Origin: Pseudomonadota bacterium | Lineage (GTDB): Bacteria > Desulfobacterota > Desulfobacteria > Desulfobacterales > Desulfolunaceae | Assembly: GCA_018818835.1 (NCBI GenBank) | Contig: JAHIRD010000112.1 | Location: forward strand, 1 to 64,000 | Reading direction: 5' to 3' | DNA length: 64,000 nucleotides | In this document: one piece after another, positions 45,126 to 54,070 of the stretch | Numbering within the stretch: position 1 is the stretch's first letter | How the letters are laid out: every line of letters begins with the position of its first letter | Position numbers and translations under genes: made by a program | The notes under the pieces: model-generated | What the model saw: only the letters and a program-made list of their open reading frames with translations | Database searches by the model: none | What the model was told of the DNA's origin: nothing

Positions 45126-45575
45126 TCATCGGCCTCTTCTGCTCTGTGCATTATGCTCCATCAAATATTTTTGAACACGGATAAAAGGGGCATACCTCAT
45201 ATCGTCCTCCTGGATATGACGCAACAGCCATTCCTGGATGTATTTGACAGAATCCTTATAGATCTTTTCCGGTTCTTCAGAAAATACACGTCTGAAGGCA
45301 AGAACTTTTTTTACAAAACGCCGATGCTCTTTTTTGTGCCCGGCAATTTCCGGATATCGATACTGGATAAGAAGTTTCTCTTCGTGATTGAAATGCTGGC
45401 GAATTCCCTCGGAGATATCGGCCAATACTTCGCCAATTTCATCGTAATCCTCTTCTTTTATCCGTCTGGAATCATATTCCAGGTATCGGTTTATTCCCTC
45501 AAAAAGCTCCTTCATTTTTTCATCGATATCAAGGACATCAATGTTAAAGGCGTCATCCCACACAAGTTTGCTCAT
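45126..45575 (-). CDS. Bacteriohemerythrin-like protein lacking the first His ligand
   Basis: The four-helix fold is recognisable: HFNHEEKLL (His and Glu ligands), AGHKKEHRRF (two His) and LRHIQEDDM (His and Asp). The first helix, normally DEQHK, reads DIDEKMKELFEGIN, so the His ligand is replaced by Met. The site could still hold a di-iron centre with altered chemistry or a single metal. Family members carry or sense oxygen or NO. The length (149 residues) and absence of fused domains are normal. A repeat B copy and terminator lie at its 3' end. Confidence 0.85.
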   Translation of the reverse strand: MSKLVWDDAFNIDVLDIDEKMKELFEGINRYLEYDSRRIKEEDYDEIGEVLADISEGIRQHFNHEEKLLIQYRYPEIAGHKKEHRRFVKKVLAFRRVFSEEPEKIYKDSVKYIQEWLLRHIQEDDMRYAPFIRVQKYLMEHNAQSRRGR

Positions 45576-45733
45576 AATTCATCCTCTTAAACACAGGTAA
45601 ATTTTTATACCCAGCGTCATGTTCAACCATATCGTTGGTTCTATGCTTTGTCTTTGTCGCATCATTTTATAAATATATCATTTTTCACGATGAACATTCA
45701 AGTTGTTCATGCCGTGATACATGAAAATGTTTA

Positions 45734-46918
45734 TCATTTTATTTCATCAATTTTTTTAAGCAGCTGTTTTGCGTTATCAATATCTTTCTGGACTTTGAGG
45801 TTTTCCGGATCAAAAGCAAGGGCTTTTTCCCATTCAAGGATCGCTTCATCAAGCTTTTCATTTAAAAAATGTTTCACACCTTTTCGATAATGAATTTCCG
45901 ATTCATTTTTCATGATGGCATTCAATTCAGCGATCTTGTCCACAACATCGGCATAACCGGAATCAACATATTCAAATGCTTTAAGAGATTCGATATACAT
46001 TTCTTTTTTAAAAAAATCCCGGCCGTCACGATAATGAGCGGCATTTTTATTCTCTGTATCCGTCGCCATATGCCGGGCCTGAATCCCCTGAATTTCCATA
46101 ATGCGGGGTTTCACATTCCTGAACTTGGGGTCAATCATCTTGAGCATATCAATGGCATCGTTATATTTTTGTTTTTTAAACAAGGCCTCGGCAAGACCAT
46201 CGTAGGATGAATTGATCATAAACACGGCCTCCCTATTGTCCGGCATGTGCTTGACAATATTTTCTGCAATGGGAAGAACCCGGATGAAATCTTTATCCTT
46301 AAAATATTTCCGGGCCAGGGCCATTTCCTTATGATAATTAAAAAAACGCTTTGTAAATTCAACCTCAAGAACAGGCAAGGATAAAACAAGACCTTCCACC
46401 AGATCTTTTTCAGATTCAAGACCGGAAAAAAAGGCAACAAGAATGTTCTGATTGTTATTTTTGTAAACCTGATTGGCAATGGTCTTGAAACTGTCGTCTT
46501 TTTTTACGGTATATTCAATGGTTCGCTTGGGATTGACAGCTTTTCTCAAACATTTCAGCGCATCACTGTGATCACTTTCGTACCGGAGTGTCGTAAGAAA
46601 TTCCAGCCTGGCTTGATCAATCAATCCATCATTTAAACAGGTCAGCCCCCTTTGAAAATGTTTTTCAGCATTGTTTCCGATATGTTCGGTCAATGCGCGT
46701 ATCCGTTCATTCATAAGGGCTTCGGCAATCCTCCAGTTGGTCAGCGCCAGCTGAAGTTCGTTGTTTTTTTCATAGTCTATGGCTTTTAGCTGGTATGGAA
46801 TCAAGGATGGAACGGAACTGTCCATTGGAAGTTCCTTGGTGTATTGCACCATGGATTGGCAACCGAACAGACTGGCAAATATCACCAGAATAACACTTAG
46901 CCGTGATTGATTATTCAC
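45734..46918 (-). CDS. TPR/LysM lipoprotein
   Basis: The GTG start at 46918 overlaps the previous stop (GTGA). A signal peptide ends in a lipobox (LFGC, Cys ~20). A helical-repeat region (~45-130), a LysM-like segment (IEYTVKKDDSFKTIANQVY, ~135-180) and C-terminal TPRs (~190-390, e.g. GVKHFLNEKLDEAILEWEKALAFDPEN) follow. LysM usually binds peptidoglycan. It is the third gene of an overlapping cyclase-deacetylase-like-lipoprotein unit and probably acts at the cell envelope. Confidence 0.85.
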   Translation of the reverse strand: MNNQSRLSVILVIFASLFGCQSMVQYTKELPMDSSVPSLIPYQLKAIDYEKNNELQLALTNWRIAEALMNERIRALTEHIGNNAEKHFQRGLTCLNDGLIDQARLEFLTTLRYESDHSDALKCLRKAVNPKRTIEYTVKKDDSFKTIANQVYKNNNQNILVAFFSGLESEKDLVEGLVLSLPVLEVEFTKRFFNYHKEMALARKYFKDKDFIRVLPIAENIVKHMPDNREAVFMINSSYDGLAEALFKKQKYNDAIDMLKMIDPKFRNVKPRIMEIQGIQARHMATDTENKNAAHYRDGRDFFKKEMYIESLKAFEYVDSGYADVVDKIAELNAIMKNESEIHYRKGVKHFLNEKLDEAILEWEKALAFDPENLKVQKDIDNAKQLLKKIDEIK

Positions 46919-47895
46919 TTTAATTCCATTTTTCTGAAAACAGAAAGTTTCGTTGCTAAATTCCCGGCCGAATCATAGGGAGAAATCGTGACCCGTTCTA
47001 TATTGAAATGATCAGCAAAAAAAGGATTGGCTTCACCATCCATAGTCAACGACGCCTTGAAGCCGGATTTCCATAGAAACTGGTTTAAAAGATTATTCCC
47101 CCCAGAGGGAGGCAGTGCGTAATAAAGACAAGGACTACCTGATATTTCCTCAATATATGCTTTGGACCTTGGTATTTCTTTTTTCAAAGCTTCAAAATAC
47201 TGGTTCAAAGTAATCTTTTTCGATTCTACGTCAGCATCAATGGCCCATCCCGCCCGGCACTGGATGGCCATGCCTTTTTCTTTTAGCGCATATAAATCCT
47301 CAACGCTGAGACCATTTTCAGTCCCCACGTTTGCAGGATCAAGAAAAAGCGTGGCTGGATAGCCATATTTTTCAAGCACAGGAAGAGCGATGTCCATCAC
47401 GGCCCGTGTATTGTCATCCAGGGTTATCACAAGTGACTTTTCAGGAATCTGGCATGTGTAATTGAGAAATTCCATAAACCATGTAAAACTGATCACTTGA
47501 AAATTATTTTTCTTAAGGTAATCCATCTGTTGTTCAAAGGATGCCACAGGTTCAGGGACTTGGTTTTCCTGAGTCGGTTTCAATTTTTCATAGTTTAATA
47601 CTGGCACAAGCTGATAACCCTCAGGCCCGATACCCCCAATATTGAACGGTTGCAATGGGACAATAATTTTTTGCCCTGGCTTGATATCTTTAATTTTATT
47701 GAATTCCGAAATCACCCATGCCTTTCCTGTATCATTCAGATACTTTCCGGCCAGAGTTTCCAGAGTATCGGTTTTAATGGTTTCAACAACCACATAATTC
47801 CCTGTGGAATACTCAAAGGAGTCATGCATACATCCAAAGAACATTGCCACACAGACTAAAACAATCCATGAACCGTATGAGCTATTCCATTTCAT
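46915..47895 (-). CDS. Lipoprotein with LysM and degenerate polysaccharide-deacetylase-like domain
   Basis: A lipobox (FFGC, Cys ~22) is followed by a LysM-like segment (YVVVETIKTDTLETLAGKYL, ~34-80) and a NodB-like domain (~135-325). Motif 1 reads TLDDNT in place of TFDDG, keeping both Asp residues. Where NodB enzymes have H(S/T)xxH, this protein reads QCRAGWAID, so the metal-binding His residues are missing. It may therefore bind glycan without deacetylating it. It overlaps both neighbours by four bases. Confidence 0.8.
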   Translation of the reverse strand: MKWNSSYGSWIVLVCVAMFFGCMHDSFEYSTGNYVVVETIKTDTLETLAGKYLNDTGKAWVISEFNKIKDIKPGQKIIVPLQPFNIGGIGPEGYQLVPVLNYEKLKPTQENQVPEPVASFEQQMDYLKKNNFQVISFTWFMEFLNYTCQIPEKSLVITLDDNTRAVMDIALPVLEKYGYPATLFLDPANVGTENGLSVEDLYALKEKGMAIQCRAGWAIDADVESKKITLNQYFEALKKEIPRSKAYIEEISGSPCLYYALPPSGGNNLLNQFLWKSGFKASLTMDGEANPFFADHFNIERVTISPYDSAGNLATKLSVFRKMELK

Positions 47896-49631
47896 AAACT
47901 TTTTTTGGTCCTTTTCTCGTCCAACCCAATCACCTTAAAAATCCTGACCAGCTCTGATCGGCCTTTGATTTTCTGGGGTGCAAGTGGAATGGTTTTCAGG
48001 GTGTCTTTTAAACACTCGCACACACTCTGATCCACGATTATTTCCCCTGGCATGGCAAAGGCGTTCAGTTTTGAGGCGATATTAACACTGTCACCAATCA
48101 CTGTATACTCCATTTTTGCCTGTGAGCCGATATTACCCGCAACCACCACACCGGATTTTATTCCGATTCCAACCAGAGACAAAAGCTGGTTGCCCTTTTT
48201 TGCTGTCTTTGTAAACTCTTCCTGCATTTCAAGAGCCGCCCGGATACATCGTTCCGGATGGTCCTTACTGTAGACCGGGACACCGAATACACCCAGTACC
48301 GCATCTCCGATGAATTTATCAATATAGCCGCCATGATTTAGAATCACTCGGGTTGCAATTTCAAAATACTCATTAAGTTTTTCAACCAGCTTTTCCGGGT
48401 CCTTGGTTTCCGAATAGGCCGTAAAACCTCTGATGTCAGCAAAAAGAATCGTGGCCTCTTTTTTCCGCCCCTTCAACCATGTATTTTCAGGGTTCAACAT
48501 AATCATATCCAGAACGTCTGTACCCACGTATTTACCAAAGGACTTTTTCATCAGGGCCTGCCGTGACAACTCCGCTCCCATTTTGTTAAATGCTTTGGCA
48601 AGGGTTCCCATTTCATCTTTCCGCTTAATAAAAACCCGGTACCCGTAATTTCCCTTGGCAATCTCATGGGTGGCCTTAACAAGTTGAGAAATGGGCCATG
48701 AAAATTGAAGCCCAAACAATACGGCCACGATCAGTCCGACAAACACAATAATCAGGGTACAAAAAACCAAAAAACTCTGTTCATCCAAAAACAACTGATG
48801 AATAAAATCAATGGAGAGCCCAACATGAACCTCCCCAAGTTCTTTATCCTTAAACAAAATGGGCAGACTCATATTCAGAACATGGCGATTCCCTTCCATC
48901 ACATAATTGAAATAGGTGACCTTTCCCTTTTTCGAAACCTTATCCACATGGTAAAACCGTTTGAATGTTTGCCCGATCATGGCCTGATCCGTGTGGGCCA
49001 TGATGGTCTTGTCATTATTGATGATAAAAGCATAGAGATGCCCATCCACCCCTTCTGCATTTTTCAAAAGCGTGTTGAGGGCCAGGATATTTTCCTCCAG
49101 AAGTGGAATACTCGCATTACTTCCAAAAAAATTCAGACTGACCATGCCCATTTCAATAGTCTGGTTGTAAAGCTTGGCCCTTTGGCGTTTGAAAATCACA
49201 TAGGAAAGGGTCCCGATGGACAAAAGAAGCACCAGCATCATGGTTAGGGACAACTGGAACCAGATGGGTATCCTTGGTGAATAAATCTCATCGACCAGGG
49301 CTCCACGGATCTTACCAATTAATCCTTTGATGTTGTCCGAAAGGGATTCAATGGCGATATTGTAATGGTCATTGATTGCCCCGACCAGTTCCTGTTCTGT
49401 TGCATAGCCCTGCTCAACGATGACCCGTCCGATGGGGACTGCCATGCCCAGTTGATAGAGTTTGTCCTTTTGAAGTTCCAATGCCGTGTTTAGCTGGTAT
49501 TCTGTGATAAGCCCTTTTTGTTTCAGGACCTGTCCAATGAACATGCCATCGTGCTTTGACCTGAACAGATTTCGTCTCACATGCCCAAGGGCATGAACTA
49601 TTTTATGAATGATGATTCTTATACTGCTCAT
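47892..49631 (-). CDS. Membrane adenylate/guanylate cyclase with N-terminal MshEN-like domain
   Basis: Residues ~25-100 (MFIGQVLKQKGLITEYQLNTALELQ... GRVIVEQGYATEQELVGAI) resemble the MshEN/GspE-N domain, which in other proteins can bind cyclic di-GMP. A helix (~125-147), periplasmic sensor, second helix (~285-308), HAMP (~310-360) and class III cyclase domain (~395-570, LFADIRGFTAYS and KFIGDAVLGVFG) follow. It could couple c-di-GMP and envelope state to cAMP. It overlaps the LysM/deacetylase-like gene by four bases. Confidence 0.88.
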   Translation of the reverse strand: MSSIRIIIHKIVHALGHVRRNLFRSKHDGMFIGQVLKQKGLITEYQLNTALELQKDKLYQLGMAVPIGRVIVEQGYATEQELVGAINDHYNIAIESLSDNIKGLIGKIRGALVDEIYSPRIPIWFQLSLTMMLVLLLSIGTLSYVIFKRQRAKLYNQTIEMGMVSLNFFGSNASIPLLEENILALNTLLKNAEGVDGHLYAFIINNDKTIMAHTDQAMIGQTFKRFYHVDKVSKKGKVTYFNYVMEGNRHVLNMSLPILFKDKELGEVHVGLSIDFIHQLFLDEQSFLVFCTLIIVFVGLIVAVLFGLQFSWPISQLVKATHEIAKGNYGYRVFIKRKDEMGTLAKAFNKMGAELSRQALMKKSFGKYVGTDVLDMIMLNPENTWLKGRKKEATILFADIRGFTAYSETKDPEKLVEKLNEYFEIATRVILNHGGYIDKFIGDAVLGVFGVPVYSKDHPERCIRAALEMQEEFTKTAKKGNQLLSLVGIGIKSGVVVAGNIGSQAKMEYTVIGDSVNIASKLNAFAMPGEIIVDQSVCECLKDTLKTIPLAPQKIKGRSELVRIFKVIGLDEKRTKKSL

Positions 49632-49685
49632 ATGAGGAAAATTGAATTTTATTGTTAAGATATAAAAGCAATGTCTTGCCAGGAT

Positions 49686-51113
49686 CTAAAGGGCCTTAAG
49701 CAACCGATCATGGATATTGTCAAATCCGCCATTGGACATGATCAGCACAAGATCACCCGATTTGGCCCTGTCCGCAACAAATGAAATAATGCCTTCGGTT
49801 TCATCGAAGTAATGAGCATCAATCTTTTTCGCCTTAAGATCTGCCACCAATTTTTCAGAAGAAAAACGATGATTCTCGGGTATTTTTGAAAGCAGGGGCG
49901 GCTTACGGATGCAAACCATATCTGCCCCGTCAAATGATTCCGGATACTTTTTCTGAAACACATCCCGCATACTCGAATTGGTTCTGGGTTCGAACACAGC
50001 AATGAGCCGTCCGTCAGGGTAAAAGGGTTTCAATGCCCGGATAGTCTCCCGCACAGCCGTGGGGTGGTGGGCAAAATCATCCATGACTGTCACACCCCGT
50101 TTTTCACCCCGAACTTCCTGGCGCCGCTTCACCCCTTTGAAGGACATGAGGGCGTCTTGCAAGGTATGCACAGGAATATCAAGATGATCAGCCACAGCAA
50201 TCACAGAAAGACTGTTCAAAAGATTATGCATTCCGGGCATGGGACTTTTGAACGTTCCGAAACGTTGGCCTTGTTTATAAACATCAAAGGACATCCACGG
50301 CGGTGTGATCATAACATTTTCCATTTTCCAGTCCGATTCGGCCCTTGTACCGTAACGTTCAACCCGAGCGGATGTTTTGACAATAAGTTCATCAATGTTC
50401 GCATCCGAGTCCCAGGCCATGAGAACACTGGTGTTGCGATGCAGGCCCACATAATGCCCGAACACGGTTTTTACATGATCCAGATCCCTGAATATGTCGG
50501 CATGGTCAAATTCCACGCTGGTCAGAACAGAGTAATCAGGAACATAATGCATAAATTTGGCCCCTTTGTCAAAAAAAGCCGTATCATACTCATCGCCTTC
50601 GAGGACCATGAAAGGCCCCGTGCCGATTCTGAAATTACTCTTAAAATTATTTACGATCCCCCCGATCAAGTAGGAGGGGTCGAGTCCTGCGCAAAAAAGG
50701 ACCCAGGCCATCAGTGAGGATGTGGTCGTTTTCCCGTGGGTCCCGGCAACAACCACCGTCTTTTTCCCTTGTGCAAAAAAATGATTCACAGCCTGGGGCA
50801 TGGAACAAAAAAAATAGCCGGCCTTTAACATGGCCTCAACTTCAGGGTTGTCGCAGCTTACGGCGTTCCCCACCACCACAAGATCCGGCGAATGGTCCAG
50901 ATTCAAGGGATCAAATCCCTCACGAATCTCAATTCCCTGATTTTTCAAAAAATCACTCATGGGGGGATAGACTTTGTGATCGGAACCGGTCACGTGATAT
51001 CCCTTTTCCTTAAGCATGCAAGCCAGGGCGCCCATGGCGGTCCCGCATATGGCAATCAGATGAATATGCCTGACCTGGTCAGGAAATCTGTTTTTTGTCA
51101 TATCCATGGTCAT
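49686..51113 (-). CDS. mpl: Mpl: UDP-MurNAc:L-Ala-gamma-D-Glu-meso-Dap ligase
   Basis: The N-terminal HLIAICGTAMGALACMLKEKGYHVTGSD and ATP loop VVVAGTHGKTTTSSLMAWVL place it in the Mur ligase family. VEFDHADIFRDLDHVK and DDFAHHPTAVRETI are characteristic of Mpl, which recycles peptidoglycan tripeptide. MurC is similar; the pattern MGALA and DDFAHHPTAV favours Mpl. ATG at 51113 chosen; 51107 and 51101 are alternatives. It follows hemL closely. Confidence 0.9.
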   Translation of the reverse strand: MTMDMTKNRFPDQVRHIHLIAICGTAMGALACMLKEKGYHVTGSDHKVYPPMSDFLKNQGIEIREGFDPLNLDHSPDLVVVGNAVSCDNPEVEAMLKAGYFFCSMPQAVNHFFAQGKKTVVVAGTHGKTTTSSLMAWVLFCAGLDPSYLIGGIVNNFKSNFRIGTGPFMVLEGDEYDTAFFDKGAKFMHYVPDYSVLTSVEFDHADIFRDLDHVKTVFGHYVGLHRNTSVLMAWDSDANIDELIVKTSARVERYGTRAESDWKMENVMITPPWMSFDVYKQGQRFGTFKSPMPGMHNLLNSLSVIAVADHLDIPVHTLQDALMSFKGVKRRQEVRGEKRGVTVMDDFAHHPTAVRETIRALKPFYPDGRLIAVFEPRTNSSMRDVFQKKYPESFDGADMVCIRKPPLLSKIPENHRFSSEKLVADLKAKKIDAHYFDETEGIISFVADRAKSGDLVLIMSNGGFDNIHDRLLKAL

Positions 51114-51120
51114 CAACCGT

Positions 51121-52410
51121 TCAATCCTTTATTTTAGTTAACACGTCTTCCGCTGCTGCGAGGGTGACGGCAATATCCTCATCACTATGGGCGGCTGACA
51201 TGAAACCCGCTTCAAACTGAGACGGAGCAAGATAGATGCCCTTGTCACGCATCCCCCTGTAATAGGCAGAAAAAAGTTTAAGATCACAGGTCTTGGCATC
51301 CTGAAAATTCAATACCTCTCTATCCGTAAAGAAAAGCCCCATCATGGACCCCACACAGCTTGCCCGGGCTGGAATTCCCAGGCGATTAAGGATCTCTCCC
51401 AAGCCCTTTATCAGCGTGTCGGTCTTCTTAAACAGTGACTCGTAAAATCCCGGGATTTTCAATTGTTTCAAGGTCTCGATTCCGGCTGTCATGGCAAGGG
51501 GATTTCCGGAAAGGGTTCCGGCTTGGTAAACCGGCCCCTGTGGGGCAATCTGTTCCATAATATCTTTTCGTCCCCCATAAGCACCCACGGGAAGACCGCC
51601 GCCGATGACTTTCCCCAGTGTCGTGAGATCAGGCATGATGCCGTATCGTTCCTGAGCCCCACCCGGAGCGACCCTGAACCCTGTCATCACCTCATCAAAG
51701 ACAAGAAGGCTTCCATGGATTTGTGTCACCTCCCTCAAGGTTTCGAGAAAACCCGGCGCAGGAAGGACAAGACCCATATTCCCAACCACCGGTTCAACGA
51801 TGACACAGGCCACGTTATCACCCAAATCACTCATCACACGTCTGAATTTCTGGGAATCGTTGTAAGGAATAGACAAGGTATGACGAATAACATCCTTGGG
51901 GACCCCTGGACTTCCGGCAATACCCAGAGTCGCCACCCCTGAACCGGCCTCCACCAGAAAACTGTCAGCATGGCCATGGTAGCAGCCATCAAATTTGATG
52001 ATCATATCCCTGCCCGTAAAGGCCCGAGCCAGACGAATGGCACTCATGGTAGCCTCAGTTCCCGAATTCACCATCCGGACCACATCCACACAAGGGACCA
52101 TTTCAACAATCATCCGGGCCAGTTCGATTTCACGTTCAGTTGGGGCTCCATAGCTGGTTCCTCTTTCTATAGCCAGGGAAAGTGCCCGATTAACAAAAGG
52201 GTTCCCATGGCCCAGAATCATAGGACCCCAGGACCCCACATAATCGATATAACTATTCCCATCAACATCAAAGAGTTTCGAACCTTGGGCACGTTCTATA
52301 AAAAGCGGTTGAATACCGACGGATTTGCAGGCCCGAACCGGACTATTCACACCTCCGGGAATAATCCTAAGAGCCTCTTTATAAAGTTCAGCTGATTTTT
52401 CAACAGACAT
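51121..52410 (-). CDS. hemL: HemL: glutamate-1-semialdehyde 2,1-aminomutase
   Basis: A class III aminotransferase of 429 residues has GGVNSPVRACKSVG, MVNSGTEATMSAIRLARAFTGR, YHGHADSFL and the PLP Lys in LTTLGKVIGGGLPVGAYGG. It forms 5-aminolevulinate from glutamate-1-semialdehyde, the C5 route to tetrapyrroles. No other heme genes are in view. It heads a two-gene minus-strand group with mpl. Confidence 0.97.
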   Translation of the reverse strand: MSVEKSAELYKEALRIIPGGVNSPVRACKSVGIQPLFIERAQGSKLFDVDGNSYIDYVGSWGPMILGHGNPFVNRALSLAIERGTSYGAPTEREIELARMIVEMVPCVDVVRMVNSGTEATMSAIRLARAFTGRDMIIKFDGCYHGHADSFLVEAGSGVATLGIAGSPGVPKDVIRHTLSIPYNDSQKFRRVMSDLGDNVACVIVEPVVGNMGLVLPAPGFLETLREVTQIHGSLLVFDEVMTGFRVAPGGAQERYGIMPDLTTLGKVIGGGLPVGAYGGRKDIMEQIAPQGPVYQAGTLSGNPLAMTAGIETLKQLKIPGFYESLFKKTDTLIKGLGEILNRLGIPARASCVGSMMGLFFTDREVLNFQDAKTCDLKLFSAYYRGMRDKGIYLAPSQFEAGFMSAAHSDEDIAVTLAAAEDVLTKIKD

Positions 52411-52547
52411 GTTAGATTCCTTTCATCAGGAAATTTTATTGACAATTTCCTTGTTTTCCGATTGAAATGTAAAAGCATCAGATGATTTAACATCTAAACC
52501 ATAAAATCAAAACAGTTTCTTTCAAAAATTTTCTAAAAAAGGCGGCC

Positions 52548-53306
52548 ATGGATATTTCACGGTCTCGGGAAAAACTCAATTCATTTCTCGGTTATATATT
52601 AGGACGAAGCCCCTACGAATTCGGGCTTGTCCCAGATGATAACGGGTTTGTAAAAATCAAGGATCTTCTCAAAGCGATCCGGGAAGAAGATGGTTTTCGT
52701 CATGTCACTTCAAGCAGTCTGGACGAATTGATGGTGACAGTTAAAAACCCTTTGCTGGACATTCAAGGCGATTTGATACGGGCAAGGGATCGTGATCAGC
52801 TACCCCTTCCCTCCTTAGAGCAAGGAATTCCCAAACTTCTTTTTATCGGTATTAGGACAAGGGCTCATGGACATGTAATGAATAAGGGCCTTGCCCCCAA
52901 TGAAGACCAAGCCTATGTGATACTTTGTTCGGACAGAGACCTGGCAGAACGCATAGGAAAACGAAGGGATCCTGAGCCGGTGATTATCACTGTAAACACA
53001 CACAAGGCAGAAGATCTCGGTGTTTTATTTCTTTTCGCAGGCCAGCATATCTATCTGGCAAGAAGCATACCCATAGGATGTTTTTCCGGACCGCCACTGA
53101 GCTCAACGGATGACGATCGGTCCAAGCCGAAAAAAAACAAGGCCATTGACAAGCGTGTGGCCCCAACACCCGGGAGTTTTTTCCCCGACATCGGTGAAAC
53201 CTTTTCAAATGCCCCGCATAAGACAGGTAAGCAAGACAAACTATCGTGGAAGCACAACAAGAAGAAAATACGAAAACAGAAAGAAACGTTCCGGGGAGAT
53301 TATTAA
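52548..53306 (+). CDS. Divergent KptA/Tpt1-like RNA 2'-phosphotransferase homologue
   Basis: The N-terminal part (LNSFLGYILGRSPYEFGLVPDDNGFVKIKDLL) matches the winged-helix half of KptA, and SDRDLAERIGKRR...PVIITVN matches the NAD-binding half. Key motifs are altered: the family RH reads GR, GHS reads RDQ, and HGT reads IGI, though IRAR keeps one Arg. A Lys/Asp-rich tail (~195-252) is extra. tRNA-splicing-type 2'-phosphate removal seems unlikely from this sequence; it may bind RNA or NAD for another purpose. The gene diverges from hemL. Confidence 0.75.
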   Translation: MDISRSREKLNSFLGYILGRSPYEFGLVPDDNGFVKIKDLLKAIREEDGFRHVTSSSLDELMVTVKNPLLDIQGDLIRARDRDQLPLPSLEQGIPKLLFIGIRTRAHGHVMNKGLAPNEDQAYVILCSDRDLAERIGKRRDPEPVIITVNTHKAEDLGVLFLFAGQHIYLARSIPIGCFSGPPLSSTDDDRSKPKKNKAIDKRVAPTPGSFFPDIGETFSNAPHKTGKQDKLSWKHNKKKIRKQKETFRGDY

Positions 53307-53320
53307 TATATGGCCCTATG

Positions 53321-53653
53321 TTATTTATCCTTGAATACAAAATGATGGATGGCTTCTGCCTGACTCAGGGTCAACATATCAAAATTCACAGCAAAGCCGT
53401 TATCAAAGGTCCGCACAATACGGCAGGTGGTTTTCACGGGGCCCCTGTCGTGGTTTTCCAAAAACGTCATGGTGGCTAAATGGCCCTCTGAAATAGATCC
53501 TGTATTTTCTACACACGCTCCCGCTTCGCTGATATTGACGATCAAACCACGCTCAAGACGCTGGTTATAAACAAAATCCACCGGCATATACCGACAGTTC
53601 TTACGATATTTTTTCCTTTTTTCCTGATATTTTTCTTTCGTGAAAGGTTCCAT
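53321..53653 (-). CDS. PilZ-domain protein, candidate c-di-GMP receptor
   Basis: The 110-residue protein has a basic N-terminus (EKRKKYRKNCRYMP) in the position of the RxxxR motif and NISEAGACVE as the D/NxSxxG motif, followed by beta strands to FAVNFDML. It is a single-domain PilZ protein. It converges with the KptA-like gene (14-base gap). In a genome with type IV pilus genes it may act in motility or envelope control. Confidence 0.82.
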   Translation of the reverse strand: MEPFTKEKYQEKRKKYRKNCRYMPVDFVYNQRLERGLIVNISEAGACVENTGSISEGHLATMTFLENHDRGPVKTTCRIVRTFDNGFAVNFDMLTLSQAEAIHHFVFKDK

Positions 53654-53725
53654 AACATTCCTCCTTTCCTTTCGTTTTCATTTCGATTATCTCAATAAAA
53701 CAGTATCTTGAAAAACGGATATTTC

Positions 53726-54070
53726 TTACTTCATTCTTTCAATTTTAAAGGCTTCAACCGAAATACGGGAAACGGGTTCACTCAACTGTGATTTTAACAC
53801 TTTGGTGACAACCGATACCAGACGAGATTTTGTATCTATCTGATCTTCATTCCTCTGAGCCAGAATAATTCGTATGGCATGATTGATTTTATCCAGTTTC
53901 TCCTTAATTTCATCCACACCCTTCTTGTTTTTGAATTCAACAAGCAGTTCAAAGCTCACCGTCGCCTTATCCTTTAACATGACAGAGCTTGAAAAATCAT
54001 AGACATACTCTGTCCTGCTGCAAGCAAATAAAAGCAGAAAAAAGGATAATAAAAAAAAGCTTTTTCGCAT
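53726..54070 (-). CDS. Small lipoprotein with FliL-like C-terminus
   Basis: A lipobox (LFAC, with the F at -2) ends a hydrophobic signal, with Cys ~17, though the box is not ideal. The remainder (VSFELLVEFKNKKGVDEIKEKLDKINHAIRIILAQ... ISVEAFKIERM) resembles the periplasmic fold of FliL, a helix between strands. The similarity is judged by eye only. The length is 114 residues. It lies just upstream of the PilZ gene on the same strand, spacing 72 bases. Confidence 0.6.
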   Translation of the reverse strand: MRKSFFLLSFFLLLFACSRTEYVYDFSSSVMLKDKATVSFELLVEFKNKKGVDEIKEKLDKINHAIRIILAQRNEDQIDTKSRLVSVVTKVLKSQLSEPVSRISVEAFKIERMK

